Below, in pieces: positions 22,295 to 34,374 of a stretch of DNA of 64,000 bases. Positions within the stretch are counted from its first letter, which is position 1, and every line of letters starts with the position of its first letter. The notes under the pieces were generated by a model. That model worked only from the letters and a program-made list of their open reading frames with translations. It did not search any database and was not told where the DNA came from. Both the position numbers and the translations under genes were made by a program. The stretch lies in NCBI GenBank assembly GCA_022496185.1, contig WTXG01000026.1, forward strand, positions 248,001 through 312,000, given 5' to 3'. The stretch is from Multifurca ochricompacta. Its lineage: Eukaryota > Basidiomycota > Agaricomycetes > Russulales > Russulaceae.

Positions 22295-25200
22295 TCAATG
22301 ATGGAAGTCCCAAAGCAGGGTCATGGCATTCTTCATTTCAGTGAAGGGGACCCAAGAGTTCTCGAGGCAGGGTAGCCCTTCCATTTGACAAGGTAACGGA
22401 TGCCCTTTCTGTTAGGGGTGTGAGCGGACTGTAAGATGGTCTCTATCTCATAATGGTCTTCTTCCCCATTCACAAGTTCTGGTGGTGGTCGAGTGAAGTT
22501 GGGTCCATGGACTGGGGTTTCTTTGTAATGGGACAGGAGAGAGTTGTGAAAGACTGGGTGGATGCGCCATGACTTAGGGAGTTCAAGCTTGCAGTTAACA
22601 GGGCCAGAGTGCATGACTTTAAAAGGACCATGGCGTTGGGGGCTGAGTTTGGCTTTGGGGTGAGTGGTGCGTATATTTGTCCCTTCCAACCAAACCAGCT
22701 CCCCTGTTTTGAAAGCATGGAGGGGTCCATCTGGTCTCGACTGTTTCATGAGTTCTGCAGCCACCTGGAGGGCAGCAGCTACTTCACTACGGATAGTTTC
22801 TAGGGTGCGGAGTCTTTCTTCAACTGACAGGATAGGGGTGGCAAAGTGGAGTGGGGGAATAAACTCTGGTTGGAAGCCATACCAGATTTCAAAGGGAGAT
22901 CTTTTAGTAGCACTGTGAGTTCTAGCATTGTGGGTGAACTCCATAAAGGGGATCAGTTCTGCCCAGTCATCTTGTTGGAAGTTGCAAAAGACACAGAGGT
23001 ATTGTTCTAGTTCTTGGTTGACCCATTCAGTCTCTCCATCAGTCTGGGGGTGATAGGCAGTGCTCAAGGATGATTGTACTCCTAGCTTGCTCCACATTTC
23101 CTTCATGACTTTGGATGCAAACTGGGGGCCTCAATCAGAGATGACTTGGTCTGGGAGGCCAGTGCGTCTCCATACATGTTCAAGGAATAGTTTGGAGGTT
23201 TCTGGAGCAGTGATATCTTTGGTGCAAGGAACAATGATGGTGGCTTTACTGAACCGGTCCACCACCACAAATAGGGAGTCGTATGACTGAGACAGGGGTA
23301 AGTCTGTGATGAAGTCCATGGTGATTGTTCCCCATACTCAAGTTGGAACTTGATTGGGTTGCAAAGGGATGGGTAGTTGAGGTCGAACTTTGGTTTCTTG
23401 GCAGGTGGCGCATCCATCCACATATTCTTTGACAAAGGAGGACATTCCTGGCCACCAAAATTCTCATGATACTAGTTCATAGGTCTTCCATCTGCCTGGA
23501 TGTCCTGTGGCAATGGAATCATGGTGTAACTTTACAATGTCTCTTCGTAGTTCTTGGGACTTGGGGATGTAGACTTGGCCTTTATGTAGGATTAGGCCAT
23601 TTTCTAGGTTCCAGTCTTCCAGTCCTTTGGCAAGGGAGGTGGCCCATTGTGCAAGATGGTGGTCAGGGCTTGGGTGACTTCATTGTCATGCTCTTGGCAG
23701 TCTTTGATTCTGTGGTGTAGAGTGGAGTCATGAGTTGTTGTGACTGTGGTTTTCATGGCCTGGATGCAAAAAAACTTAGAGTCCAGGAGTATGTGCTCAT
23801 CATTGTCATGCTCTATCCCCTCTTTATGGTCTGGACACCGGGACAGAGCATCAGATTTGTTGAAGGAGCCAGGTTTGTGAACAATGGTGAAGTTGTATCA
23901 AGACAGTTCAAGGGCCCACCGTGCTTGGCGGCAGGAGAGCTTCTGCTTGGAGCAGAAGTAAGTCAGGTTGTTGTGGTCAGTCCACACCTCAAAGGGAAGG
24001 GCTGCACCCTCAAGGTAGTGTCTCCAGGTGTCCAGAGCATGAACAATGGCAAGAAGTTCTTTGTCATGGATGTCATAGTTGTGTTCAGCATCCAGCATGG
24101 ACTTGGATAGGAAGGCAAGGGGATGGTAGCGATTGAGTTCATCGGGTTGTTCAAGGATAGCACCAATAGCAAAGTCACTGGCATCAGTGATGACACGGAA
24201 AGCTTTAGTATGGTCAGGGAGGGCGAGGACAGGGGCAGTGGTGAAGGCATTCTGTAGGGTGGAAAAGGCAAGGTCATGGTCAGAAGTCCAGAGGAAAGGG
24301 GTATCTTTCTTGGTGAGATCATGGAGGGGGGGGCAATAAGGGAGAAGTCTTTGATAAAATGTCGGTAGAAGTTGCAGAATCCAAGGAAGGCTTGGAGTTG
24401 TTTTAGGGTGCGTGGGGGAGGCCATTTCGTAATACCCTCTAATTTAGCAGGGTCCATCTGGACACGGCCAGCTGTGATGACTAGGCCAAGATAGTCAATG
24501 GTTGTCTGAGCAAAGGTACACTTCTCAGGCTTTAGGTATAAGTCAAACTGTTGGAGGTGCTGGAGGACTTGGTGAGTAAGTGTTCTGTGGTGTTCCATGG
24601 AGTCTGTAAATATTAAGATGTCGTCCATATAGATGACAACATGGTCGGTAGCAAGGAGATCTTCGAAGGCTCTATTCATGAAGGCTTGGAATGTGGCAGG
24701 GGAGTTACAGAGTCCAAAGAACATGACAAGGGGTTCAAAGAGACCTCGGTTGGTCTTAAAGGCGGCTTTCCATTCATCTCCTTCTTTGATATGGATATTG
24801 TTATATCCCCAGCGGATATCAAACTTGGTGAAGTAGCGAGCATGGTGAAGTTTGTCAATGAGTTCTGGGATCAAGGGTAGGGGGTAAGCATTCTTTACTG
24901 TGATTTCATTCAAGGCTCGATAATCTTGGACAGGACATAGTTTTCCATCCTTCTTTTTTACAAAGAAGAAGGGGCTAGCAATGGGGGACTTAGATTCTCT
25001 GATATATCCCTTGGCAAGGTGGTCATTTAAGAAAACGTCCAGGGCTTTCTGTTCTTCAGGGGTGAGCTTGTAGATGCCGCAGTCGCACTTTGGCATCTGG
25101 TTTGAGTTCTATGGCATGGTCCCATGGTTGGTGCTGTGGCAAACGTTGAGAGGCTTTCTCTTCAAAGACAGATCGGTATGCGAGGTATTCAGGAGGGAGT

Positions 25201-25985
25201 TGGTCTTCTAAGGATGTAGGGGTCTTTACTTGATCTGCAGCAATCTGAGTGGACATGGTGGTCTTGGCACGGATATGGACAATGAATTTGGGAGGCACTT
25301 CTTCTGGGGTAATCATGGGGTGATCTGTGATTAGGGCTGCAAAGGTTTCTGCTGCTGCTATGAGTGTCTGGTCCATCAGGGGTTGTACTGTGATTGTAGA
25401 CAGAGCAGGGCAAGAGGGGTGTGTTGAAGCAAAGGTCAGAGGGGTCATGGTAAGGGTGCAGGATGTGGGGCAATGTTTAAGGTCAGGGTGTCATCTTTCC
25501 AGTTTACTTCTGGGTTGTGGCAACGTAGCCAGTCAGTTCCTAAGATAATGTCATGGTCCCCTATATTAGTAACATAGAACTCTGCAAGTTCTTCATGGTA
25601 TTGGTCTTGGAGGGGTAGTTGTAGGATTTGGGTTGTGGTGTAGTAAATGGCTCCATTAGCATTACTAGTTCCATCCACATTTTTGACTCGGAGAGGCTTG
25701 GCAAGGGTGCTCAAGGTTAGGTGATGTGCTTTGGCATAGTCTTGATGGATTATTAATCCTTCTGCCCCACTATCTATTAGGGCACGCGCACTGATTTTCT
25801 TCCTAGTGTTTCGTCCAATGAGTTCTGCTTTGAGCACAATAGAAGGTGATCTAGCATTTCTAGTCACTAACAAGGATACATGCTCAAAACCAAGGTTATC
25901 TAGGACCGCAGAGCAGCTCGTACAAGGAACACTGGGGTTACAAGAAGTCCTCACAGACAGTGCAGCTGTAGGACGTGTTAAAAAT
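22295..25985 (-). pseudogene. pol of gypsy B, broken
   Basis: Protease ALIDSGAEGLIIHQDYA lies near 25740-25790, RT with VVIYMDDILIFTD near 24620, RNase H FRVITDASDFAIGAI near 24180, and integrase pieces from about 23470 to 22700 (DFITDLPLSQSYD, SLSTAYHPQTDGE). The C-terminal chromodomain RYLVKWKGYPAS is near 22380-22400; after a 1-nt frameshift it continues ENSWVPFTEMKNA and stops at 22295-22297. Other lesions are a frameshift at the G run near 24325-24335 and TGA codons near 23128, 23343 and 23471. The codon that is TGA in the KLxPVQDYR motif of A, C and D is TGT here. Translation would enter from gag by a -1 shift at 25978. Confidence 0.87.
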
Positions 25986-27435
25986 CCGAAGGTCCGTCTT
26001 CGTCCATCATGTATGGTACTGGATCTTCATAGCTCTTGGTGGCGGATACTGAGAGGTAGTCAGGGGGGGGTCGTGGTGCTTGGGGGGGTGCTTCTTCTGA
26101 TGCCAGGGCTCTTACTGGGGTAGGGCGAGGAGGTCCTTGACCTTGGATGGCCCTGGTCTTGCTGCGGCATTGATTGGCGATGTGATTAGGCTTCCCACAA
26201 TAGAAGCAAAGCTTATTTTCTCGTCGATACTTCTTTTCTTCTGGGGTTAACTTGGTAGTGCGTGGAGGGGTGTTAGGGTTTCTGGGCTGGGGAGAGGCAA
26301 CAAAGTTGACTTGGGCTTCTGGGTTGTCAGTGGTAGCTTCTCCAACATGCAGATGGAGAGGCCGAGGCTTGGTGGTCTTGCCATAAAGCTGCCATGCTGC
26401 ATCAAATTCTCTGGCCTTAGTGACAAGATCACGGAGTGTGGTGGGCTGGGGGGATAGTCCAAGGAGCTTCTGTCCTAGACCTTGGTTGATCATGCTTCGG
26501 AAGGCATAGATCTTGGTGTTTTCATCCACTGTAGCACGAGTAGCATGGGTGGACCATTCTTGGTACCAGTCATTGAAGGGGCGAGTGCCTTGGCGAATTT
26601 CATACATGGCTTTGGTGGACAGGAGGCGACTCTCTACTGGAATGAACTGTTTTTCAAAGTCAATTCTGAAGCGGTCCCAAGTCCCAAAGGAAGGGGGGTT
26701 GGCTTGGAGTGCAGTGTTGGTGCGGTCTCTGGCCCATTCGCCTGCTGGTGTATCAAGTTTAAAGTGGGTGAGGGCTGCAGAGACTCGTCTACTCTCATCA
26801 GTGAAGGCACCTCATTCAGGTAGTAGTAGTTGGCTAGCTGGGACCAGAAACGTTCTGCTTTAGAAGCTTGACCATCAAAAGATTCTGGGGGTGATCCAGG
26901 ATCTTTCCACTGGAGGGGCAGTAGTACTCATGATATTCAGAGGTGTTGGTGTCTTTGGAGGGTGTGAAGCAATAGCAGTAGTTGTGGAGGCAAGGGATAT
27001 GGATGGGAGAGTAGGGGGGGTTCTGAGGGTGATAGCACGAAGGGATTGCTCTACAGCTTCAAGGGACTGGGATACTTCTTCTTCGTCTGAGGTGATAGAA
27101 GCAACTGGGAATTGGACACGGTGGTTATTAAGGTAGACCCACGCTGTATGGGTGTCAGACCAACGGACTTCCTTTCCGTTGTATGTTCCGTAGAATGTGT
27201 GGGGGTCAAGGTTGCTGATGAGGTCGATGTTGGGGAAATTACTGAGATATTCGTTTACAGGAAGGATGCGACTGTCCCGAAGACGTTTCCAGTCGTGTCC
27301 AAGAGTCTGAGTGTAGTAGTTGTCTCCTTTCCAGGTAGCAACAAAAGCACGGTCGTCGTAGTCAAAGATAGGGTGGGTAAAGCCAAAGGGGACTTGAGCT
27401 AATTCTTCAGCAGTAAGAGGTCGTTCTGAGGTCAT
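25978..27435 (-). pseudogene. gag of gypsy B, broken by one TGA
   Basis: It starts at a true ATG, 27435 (MTSERPLTAEELAQ). The N-terminal part (FVATWKGDNYYTQTLGHDW, YNGKEVRWSDTHTAWVYL) runs to a stop at 26875. The core (RTNTALQANPPSFGTWDRF, about 26640-26730) then leads to the CCHC knuckle CFYCGKPNHIANQC near 26160-26205. A TGA at about 26816 (PE*GAF) splits the core, and the region between 26607 and 26875 needs a further frame change. The frame ends SDF-TAA at 25978. Confidence 0.78.
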
Positions 27436-30284
27436 TCAGAGCGGGTGCTAAGGCGGTATGTAGTCCACCCTTGGGCATTCCAGGCGTAGTAAACTTGATA
27501 GGCTGGGGAAGGACAGCACGGTCTAGACGATAGTTGCGGATGTTTCTGTGGATCCAGTAATACTCTTCAACTATTCCTGGGGCAGAGATAACAATGCGAA
27601 GTCGCCAAAGGAGATTTTCAAAGTACAGGGGGTCTGTGGTGATACGATTAGCTTCACTCAGGGATGGTAGACGTCAAGGTGATTGGCTCTTTGAGTTGCA
27701 AGCTGAGCAGAACAATGAAGGTGGAATTCTCGTAGTTCACTAGGATTTCGAGTGGGTAGTGTCCTAGAGACAAAGATATCTGTGGCAGGATAGATGTGGT
27801 TGACTTGATGAACAATGGAAGGGGATCGGGACCGAGACTGATCAGATTCTACTACTGGGAGGTTCAGGAAGGGTGTTGATGTTGAGGCAAGCTGGGTGGA
27901 TGTTGGTGGGATGGGGGAGTAGTTTAGATGAGCAAGGAAGGGTTCTGGGACAGGGGGAATTGGTCGTTCTGGCGGTGGTGCACTAGGGCTGGGGTGGGTT
28001 TGTGCTCTTTGTCTTCTGGAGGTGCGATGGGGGGCAGGTGTGGCAGGTGTGTCGTTGCTACTACGTCTTCTAGGATTTCTTCTTCTGTCTTGGGGGGAGT
28101 TGGACTGACTTCTTCTGTGTTGGGACGCCAGGTTGATAGCCCAGTCAGTAATACTAGCCACAATGCAAAGGAGTCTTTTATTTCTTTTCCCTACTTAGAT
28201 CGAGTAATGCGAAGGTAAGTATGTATCAAAGGCTGAAGGCCTCCACAATACTATGCCTGGGGGGTAGGGGGAGTATCTGGACGAAAGTTACAGGTACAGA
28301 GGTCAATATCACAGAGGCAGCGTTGTCTGGATACAGGGGAACTTTCTTCAAAGTCAGAGGTGTTTTCTGTGGGGGTCTCGAGATCAGACCAAGTGGTAGT
28401 GTTACCAATTAAGACTGTCTGGGTCTGGGTGAGGCGTTCTTCTTCTTGGGTGACTGCTGCAAGGGAAAGGGTAGGGAAGGCGAGCTCTTCTGGTTCTGGG
28501 GAAAGTTCAGCGTAGGTGGGGAGATAGGGGGGTCTGTGAAGATGGGGGGGTTAACAAGGAAGGGGCAGTGGTTGCGTGAGGTGGTCTCCCAGTAATCAGC
28601 AGTCCACAGGTATTCAATTTGTATCCTTCTGTTTCTACAAGGCGCCAGCCAGAAGGGGAGGGAGCAGAGTGAAGGCGGATCTCGTCAAAGGTGAGGTTGA
28701 TTCTGGTATGGTCTAGACGAAAGGTGGAGAGGTAGTAGAGGCGTTCTCCTCTGAGCAAGAGTGTTTCGAGTTCTGGGTTCGAGGGGGAATGTGTTCTTTC
28801 CAAGGTATTCGTCGTTGACACAGACTAGAGTGTTTCAAGGGGGTCTCCTGTGGAATGGGTGAGTTGAGCAAGGTGCCAATAGAGAGTTGGTGCTGGGAGT
28901 CTCGAGGGATGGCCTGACAGGGCCGGACAGGAACTGGTTGTACTGGGTTTGGGAGAGGACTTGTCCAAAGGGAGGAGAATTCGAAGGGGGAGATAGATGG
29001 TATCGACGTCACACCAACCTTCTGCTTGTCCGTCGTCGTGGAGGGTGCTGATAAGTGGTTCTGGGTAGAGGAGGGCGAGCTGTGCTTCTCTGTGAAGCTG
29101 GAAAAGGTGGTTGAATTGTCTTTGGACGCGTTGGAGACGCTCTTCTCTTTCTGCAGGGAAGGACACTATTTTCCCGGACCAAGGACTGTTTATTTACAGG
29201 GACTCTACAGTTAGGTGCACAACGTACTGTTTAGAGGTTACTATCGAAATCTATGTCTTCAAAGCAGGTGTACCCGTCTGCAGGCTGAATGGGGAGAAGG
29301 GGGACAGGGTTGGTAGGTAATCGTACTGCTTGGGTGAGGGGATGAGCTCTGGGTGGGTTCTAAGTGCGTCTCGAACAGTAAAATATCTGTCTTCTATTGT
29401 AACACCTAGATCAGTAAAATTTAGGGTGCCGAAGAGGCTGATAAATCGTCCGTCCAGGAGATCAAAGCCTTGGAGTAATGTTCTTGCCCCACTAAAGAGT
29501 CTTGCAGTTCTGGGGAGAGGGTGCGATTCAAGCGGGCAAGGGAAGCGTTCCAGGAATAGACCAGCAGGCCCCTTTGGAAAGTGCGAGGGTTGGGGGCCAA
29601 ATAACCTACTTTGGCACAAAGATTGAGGTTTACAAAGTGGGAGGGGGGGTAATGAGGGGAACGAAGAAATCGATCAAGGCGAGGACGAATAGGAACGTTG
29701 TGAAAGTGAGGAAAGCGGAGAGGAATGCCCACACCAGGGAGATAATGGGGGAGATCAGCGAGCACGTCCACAAAGCAGGGGAATTGGTCAAAGAAGCTAG
29801 GTTCTCTGGAGAACTGAGCGGGCACCCAAGACTCTTGCTGACCGTCAAGCGAGTAGTATATAAGATACTGGTGAGGATTGGTTGGATGGTCAGTGCAAAG
29901 GGGGCGATTGACGAGAGAAGGAGGAGGTGTCGATGGACAAGGCCAGGGTGGTGGGGAGAGAGGGCGTTTGCTGCAGTGGGAGGGGGTGGAGCAGGGGTTG
30001 GAAGACGAATATAACGAGGGGGGGGGGTGCCAAAGGTATTGGACGCGTTTAAGAGGCCTGGAGGAACAAGAGGGGGCAATTGGAGGGTGGGGGAGGGCAC
30101 AGGGAAAGGATGAAGTTCTGGGAGTTCCAGAGGAGGCAAGACCGATGAAGGAGGGGCAGGGGATGCTGTGGCAGCTGCCTCTACTAAGGCAGCAAAGTTG
30201 AGGATTTCGTGGGGGGGGTAAGCTCGTAGGGGGGGGAGGCTGCTTGATCCGAAGGTTGGTCAAAGGGGAGCTGTTCTGAGACAC
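27436..30284 (-). pseudogene. Extra coding-like region of gypsy B upstream of gag
   Basis: There are several long minus-strand frames between the 5' LTR and gag. One at 29421-30284 starts MSQNSSPLTNL, is proline/serine-rich, and ends in a globular-looking part (YYSLDGQQESWVPAQFS, YLPGVGIPLRFPHFHNVP). Others lie at 29251-29619 (LNFTDLGVTIEDRYFTVRDA), 28825-29166 (GWCDVDTIYLPLRILLPLD) and 28507-28821. An acidic segment is at about 28250-28500, a proline/arginine-rich one at 27658-28161, and a last stretch reaches gag (PLYFENLLWRLRIVISAPG). Frame changes fall at C/G runs. This looks like one long ancestral ORF or a tandem set, now broken. I recognise no domain. Confidence 0.5.
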
Positions 30285-30318
30285 TAGGGCACTTGTCAGT
30301 CACTGTCTGCTGTGAAAG

Positions 30319-30328
30319 AGACTGTCCA
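30319..30328 (-). promoter_or_regulatory. Primer-binding site of gypsy B (candidate self-primer)
   Basis: The sense strand reads TGGACAGTCT, 2 nt inside the 5' LTR. It is the exact reverse complement of AGACTGTCCA in the LTR (30520-30529). The word differs from that of A/C/D, but the gap and spacing are the same. Confidence 0.62.
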
Positions 30329-30330
30329 AA

Positions 30331-30913
30331 TGTTACAACTCACTGTCGACTGCCTGGACAGTGGTTGTATGCGAAGGGGAAGGGATTTGGAAGTGGGCAA
30401 AGGATGAGAGTGAGGGTGAAAGTGCAAGGGAGACGAAGCGAACAGCTCAAGGGCAAGGGATGAGAAGCCTTCCACAAGGTGGGGCTAATCTCCTAGGTAA
30501 TCAGGAACCGGATCACAAGTGGACAGTCTGGAGCTGTCCATTCTATTCCCAAAGGGTTTATATACGTAATTACAACCGGGACTTTGGTCTGTGCACCACT
30601 TTAGGGGAGGTTAACTTCGCTTTAACTCCCTACTGATCCACCAATGAGAATAGCCCCACTTTTGGGCTTAGGAATCTCGCAGTCCGCAGTCCGCAGTCCG
30701 CAGTTTGTGGACTGCTGTTTAGGCATTGTGGGGTTCTGTTAGTACTCTTCCCACAGGTCTCCAATTTGGCAGGAGTCCGGCCCTGGTCCGGACCGGCCCT
30801 TCTCTGGTCTTAATCTAGGGTTATCTTCGTCTCTGAGGGTTTTACAAGGTCTCTGGGAGTGTCTGAGGATTTCTGGGGGGTCAGGAGGTTTTCTAGGGTG
30901 TCAGTTCATGACA
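30331..30913 (-). repeat. 5' LTR of gypsy B
   Basis: About 583 nt, TGTTACAACTC...TTCATGACA; partner of 21647-22220. It ends abruptly against the pol region of gypsy C. Confidence 0.88.
30520..30564 (-). promoter_or_regulatory. LTR core promoter and self-priming match, gypsy B
   Basis: TATATAAA on the sense strand (30557-30564) is followed, after a 27-28 nt gap, by AGACTGTCCA, complementary to the primer-binding site. The match lies where a transcript driven by this TATA box would begin. Confidence 0.58.
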
Positions 30914-31845
30914 GGGCAGGGGATAGGCGTTCTTTACAGTATATGTGTTAATTTTTCGGTAGTCCTGGACTGGTCACAGCTTGCCGTCCTTCTTTTGATA
31001 AAGAAGAAGGGGGAGGCGTACTGCAACTTGGACAGGTGAATGTATCCTTTGGCTAAGTGTTCTTCAAGGAATTCAGTAAGTGCTACCTGCTCGGTTTGGG
31101 ACAGCAGATAAACTTTGCAATCTATAGCGGTTGGTGTGTCCGGGAGGAAGTCTATGGCGTGGTCCCATGGTCGCTCTGGGGGAAAATGGTGTGATTCTTC
31201 CTCAGAGAATATCCTCCAGTGTCGCTGGTAGGCACTTGGCACTATCTCCTGATAGGTCTTCTCAACCTGTCCCTGCACGGCCTTCTGGGCCAGTTCTGAT
31301 GCTTTGGTGACATAACATTGACCAGGGTCATCCCCTTCTTCCATTCATGCGGTCCTGACTACTGGATGCCTGATCGCATAATCGTAACCCAATGATGTGA
31401 TAATGGTTGGGTACGAATCCTTATCCATGGTCACATCACCCCAGTTAATCTTTGGTTCGAAAGCCGCAAGCCATGGATATCCCAAGATGAGATCTTCATC
31501 TCCTAGATCTGTAATCAAGAAGTGAATGACCTTCGTTATTTCTCCAACCTGAACTTTCAGGTCCGTATAGTGGGTAATCTTTCCAGCACGATTAGCTGTT
31601 CCATCAATGTTCCAAATGTTCTTTTCCTGGGGAAGTGCCAGCCTTCCCAGACCCATTGTTCTGATTAGTCGTGGATGAATAAAATTGTCTGTGGCTCCTG
31701 AGTCCACTAGAATATCTCGGTTGGCTGTCCTCTGTGTAGTTTCAAAATGAACTGGTATTTTAACGATTTGAATTGACTAGCATACACAGAGGTGACATGG
31801 AGTGCTCTTGCCCAGGCTGATGGGTTCGAGCCTAACAAAAATCCT
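30914..31845 (-). pseudogene. Protease and RT start of gypsy C
   Basis: DSGATDNFIHPRL (protease active site, near 31680-31707) and DEDLILGYPWLAAFEPKINW are followed after a TGA at 31345 by a linker to RT (VYLLSQTEQVALTEFLEEHLAKGYI). RT stops at KL*PVQ (TGA 30974-30976), at the same codon as in A and D. The frame overlaps gag by -1 at 31832. Confidence 0.82.
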
Positions 31846-33340
31846 TTTTCGCAAACGCCTTTTCTACCAAAATGGCGCACACTTCCTCACTTTCTTTCAT
31901 CATATTAGCCCATATATCCTGGGCCTTCTCTTCCTTTGATCTTTTGTCCACCGCAGTCGGGTTATTCTGAGCGGGACTTTCTGCCATGACGGCTGTCATG
32001 GCAACGCATACCCCCTTCTTGGGACAATCCCGAGACATATGTCCTAATGCTCTACAGCAAAAGCATCGCCCTTCCTTCATTAATGTCTGCCGTTCATCCT
32101 CTGTGAGTGCTGCCCGAGCTCGGACCTGGTCTGCAGAGGTATCCATAGCGTTTGGATCCCGTTGGGTATGCTGGGCAGGTTTTACTCCGAAGGCAGCCTT
32201 CCACTGATCTCAGGTTTTTCCCTTCTTCGTGTCGACTCCAAACCGTGTCTGGAAGTCCAGGTAGTCTTGTTGCTGCCATTGGGCAGCATCAACCCAAGTG
32301 TCCCAATCATGAGGGTGATGGAACTGTATGATGTTTTTGACTAGTGGGTTAGGTAGTCCTTGTGAGAAGAGGTCCAATGTGGCCTCCTCATCTGTATCGT
32401 AGCTGGCTCTGTTGGCCAGACTTCTGAACTTGGCTACATACACATCAAGTTCTCCCTTCTCCATTCTGAGGGACTTTAGTTCCCAGGCTGCTTTCTGCTT
32501 GGCCTGCCCATCTGTGAACGCATCCTTGAACCTCTCAGCTATGGTTTCCCAAAGACCTTCGCTTGTGGTTCGACGCCCACTCTCCACCTGCTCATTCAGC
32601 CACTCCAACTGTTCCATCGTCCAGTCATCCACTGCATCCCCTCAGATCAGGGAGAGGAACAGATTGGCACGTTGGAAGGGATTGACAATCTGTGGAACAT
32701 CGTGATTGAAGTTCTTGAAGGTCGTGAACTCCAACATGAATTTCTTGCTCTGTGAGCGGTCCCCAGTGAACGTCTGGGGTAATACTCCCGACAAACGTCC
32801 AGAAGGGGGGGGGATGTTTGGTGGTGCCACAGGGGCTGGTGGAGTGGGGTCTGGAAGTTGGGCGGCGATGGTAGACATGGGTGGATGGGATGGGATGATG
32901 GTGTCTGTGGTCTGTGTTGATATCTGGGGAGTTGTCAAAGCAGGTGCTCTGAATGTGACAACTGTGGGTGCAACCAGAAACATAGTCACTGCTAATGCCG
33001 GTGCTTCTTCGCTGGGTTCTTCTATGTACTCCTCTGGTTCGGAGTCCGTAACAATGGCCAGGGGATTTTCTCTCCACAGGCCTAGTCCAAATTCAGGTGG
33101 GGCAGGTCCTGTAGTGACCCAAGAGTGTCGGCTGTCTGAGTATTGGATGCGATACCAAACTCTCTTTTCGTCATCGTATTCTACTGGTTGGTATCTTCTG
33201 TCATGATAGACGTAGTATCCAAACTTGGACTCAAAGTCTTTCCAGGTGGCAGAGCCAAGTACTTGCTGTGAAAGATTATTCTCGTCTCTGCGTTCGATGA
33301 GTTCTTCCCAGAAGAGGGTCTGACTGTGGCTGGAAGCCAC
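31832..33340 (-). pseudogene. gag of gypsy C, broken
   Basis: The longest uninterrupted copy of the gag N-terminus (32642-33340; WKDFESKFGYYVYHD, PPEFGLGLWRENP, then SKKFMLEFTTFKNFNHDVPQ), cut by a TGA at 32642 and again at about 32218. The knuckle CFCCRALGHMSRDC is near 32030-32070. It ends KDFC-TAG at 31832. No ATG precedes MFLVAP, about 110 codons in; the conserved frame opens with GTG-GCT. Confidence 0.8.
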
Positions 33341-33346
33341 TGTGAG

Positions 33347-33357
33347 AGACTTGACTT
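33347..33357 (-). promoter_or_regulatory. Primer-binding site of gypsy C
   Basis: AAGTCAAGTCT on the sense strand, 2 nt inside the LTR. The matching LTR word (33582-33592) carries the other CpG change, so ancestral AAGTCGAGTCT explains both. Confidence 0.55.
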
Positions 33358-33359
33358 GA

Positions 33360-33940
33360 TGTTACGTCCGGTGTGAGACGTTCTGCATGACTTGTGCGAC
33401 AGCTTCGTATGTTCATTTAGATAAGAAGTCAATAAGGCCTCTTGGAGTTTGAATGAATGAGTCAAAGCCAAGGGGGCTGTTCCCCTGTGACAATGTTGAG
33501 CGGAAAGTGCTGAAAGCACTGAGATGGTCGAGTCAAAGGTTTCAAAGGGGAGTCCAGAAGACAAACACCGATGTATTCAATAAGTTGAGTCTGAGGTCTA
33601 CAATGTAGCTAAGGCGGACTTATATACATAAATGGGTGGGCGTCTATAGATAAGGATAACGGAGTCATGTGGGCCCAAAGATACAAAAGCAGATGGCGTA
33701 GAGCCTGGCTTCTGATAGGGAATTAAGTAAGTGTCTGGTCATAGAGATAAGAAGACAAGGGAAAGTAAGCATAAGTAAACAACTGGTACACGAGTCCAAA
33801 CAACAATCACGGGGATGGAAGCAACGCATGTGAGGGGTCCCAGGAGGGAGACGTAATAAGGAAGTGGAGTGTCGGTGGACGAGTGGGGTCCTGGTTGGGA
33901 AGAGTGAAGAAAATAGGGCTGCTAGGCCCTGTTCGTAACA
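33360..33940 (-). repeat. 5' LTR of gypsy C
   Basis: 581 nt, TGTTACGTCC...GTTCGTAACA, homologous to the LTRs of D. The sense TATATAAG is at 33619-33626. The flank after it is GACAA. Confidence 0.85.
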
Positions 33941-34374
33941 GACAAGATTGTGATCATGCATAGATAACACAACAGAAATGTGTTCACAAATTGATTAGAT
34001 ACATAGAATATACATCTAAGATCTGACATATGATCAAATTACATCATTAAACGAGATAACAAGATAATGCGTTCATTTAATCTAGTAGCTGATATAGTAC
34101 ATCTAAAGTACAAGCCTGTGCCATGCCTGTTCCACAAAATGAAATAAAATAATAATGTAAATAAAGAATAAACTTAATCTTCTGAACATAAATCAGCAAT
34201 TATTGAGGGATCCTGAGTAGCCACAAATGAATGCGTTGTATCCAAGTGCATATCTCCTTGACCAGGATGGACCAGGCCAAGTGTCTGAAATGCACGATGC
34301 AAGTAAAGAACTTGCATGTGTTTCATTTTATGGGTAACCTGGGTATCAAAACAAATATCCAGGGGTTACCCCTG
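33941..34374. mobile_element. hAT-like AT-rich repeat, copy R2 (right part)
   Basis: It repeats 12533-12974 almost word for word, apart from an internal gap near 34100. It continues to a GGGTAACC-rich end, AGGGGTTACCCCTG, at 34361-34374. The left part is missing or replaced by gypsy C. Non-coding. Confidence 0.55.

Larger units (their letters stand above)
21647..30913 (-). mobile_element. Ty3/gypsy chromovirus-type retrotransposon B with extra 5' coding region
   Basis: A 9.27-kb element with two LTRs (21647-22220 and 30331-30913), a purine tract, a primer-binding site, gag, pol with chromodomain, and an unusual 2.8-kb coding-like segment between the 5' LTR and gag. It differs from A, C and D in sequence (protease DSGAEG, RT VVIYMDDILIF). 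The 5 bp outside the two LTRs (CAGTC and GGGCA) do not match: the left flank is element E, the right flank the inside of gypsy C. ORFs carry frameshifts at G or C runs and CGA-to-TGA stops. Confidence 0.9.
30914..33940 (-). mobile_element. Ty3/gypsy element C, 5' half only
   Basis: It holds the 5' LTR, gag, protease and the first part of RT. It breaks off at 30914 (sequence equivalent to about 45645 of element D), where the LTR of B abuts. Integrase, the third ORF and the 3' LTR are missing. It lies inside another copy of the AT-rich repeat (R2 resumes at 33941). Confidence 0.88.

Noticed and set aside
27112..30201. Plus-strand frames opposite the extra region of gypsy B
   Set aside because: They are antisense to longer minus-strand frames in the element's coding direction and show Gly/Arg/Val-rich shadow composition.
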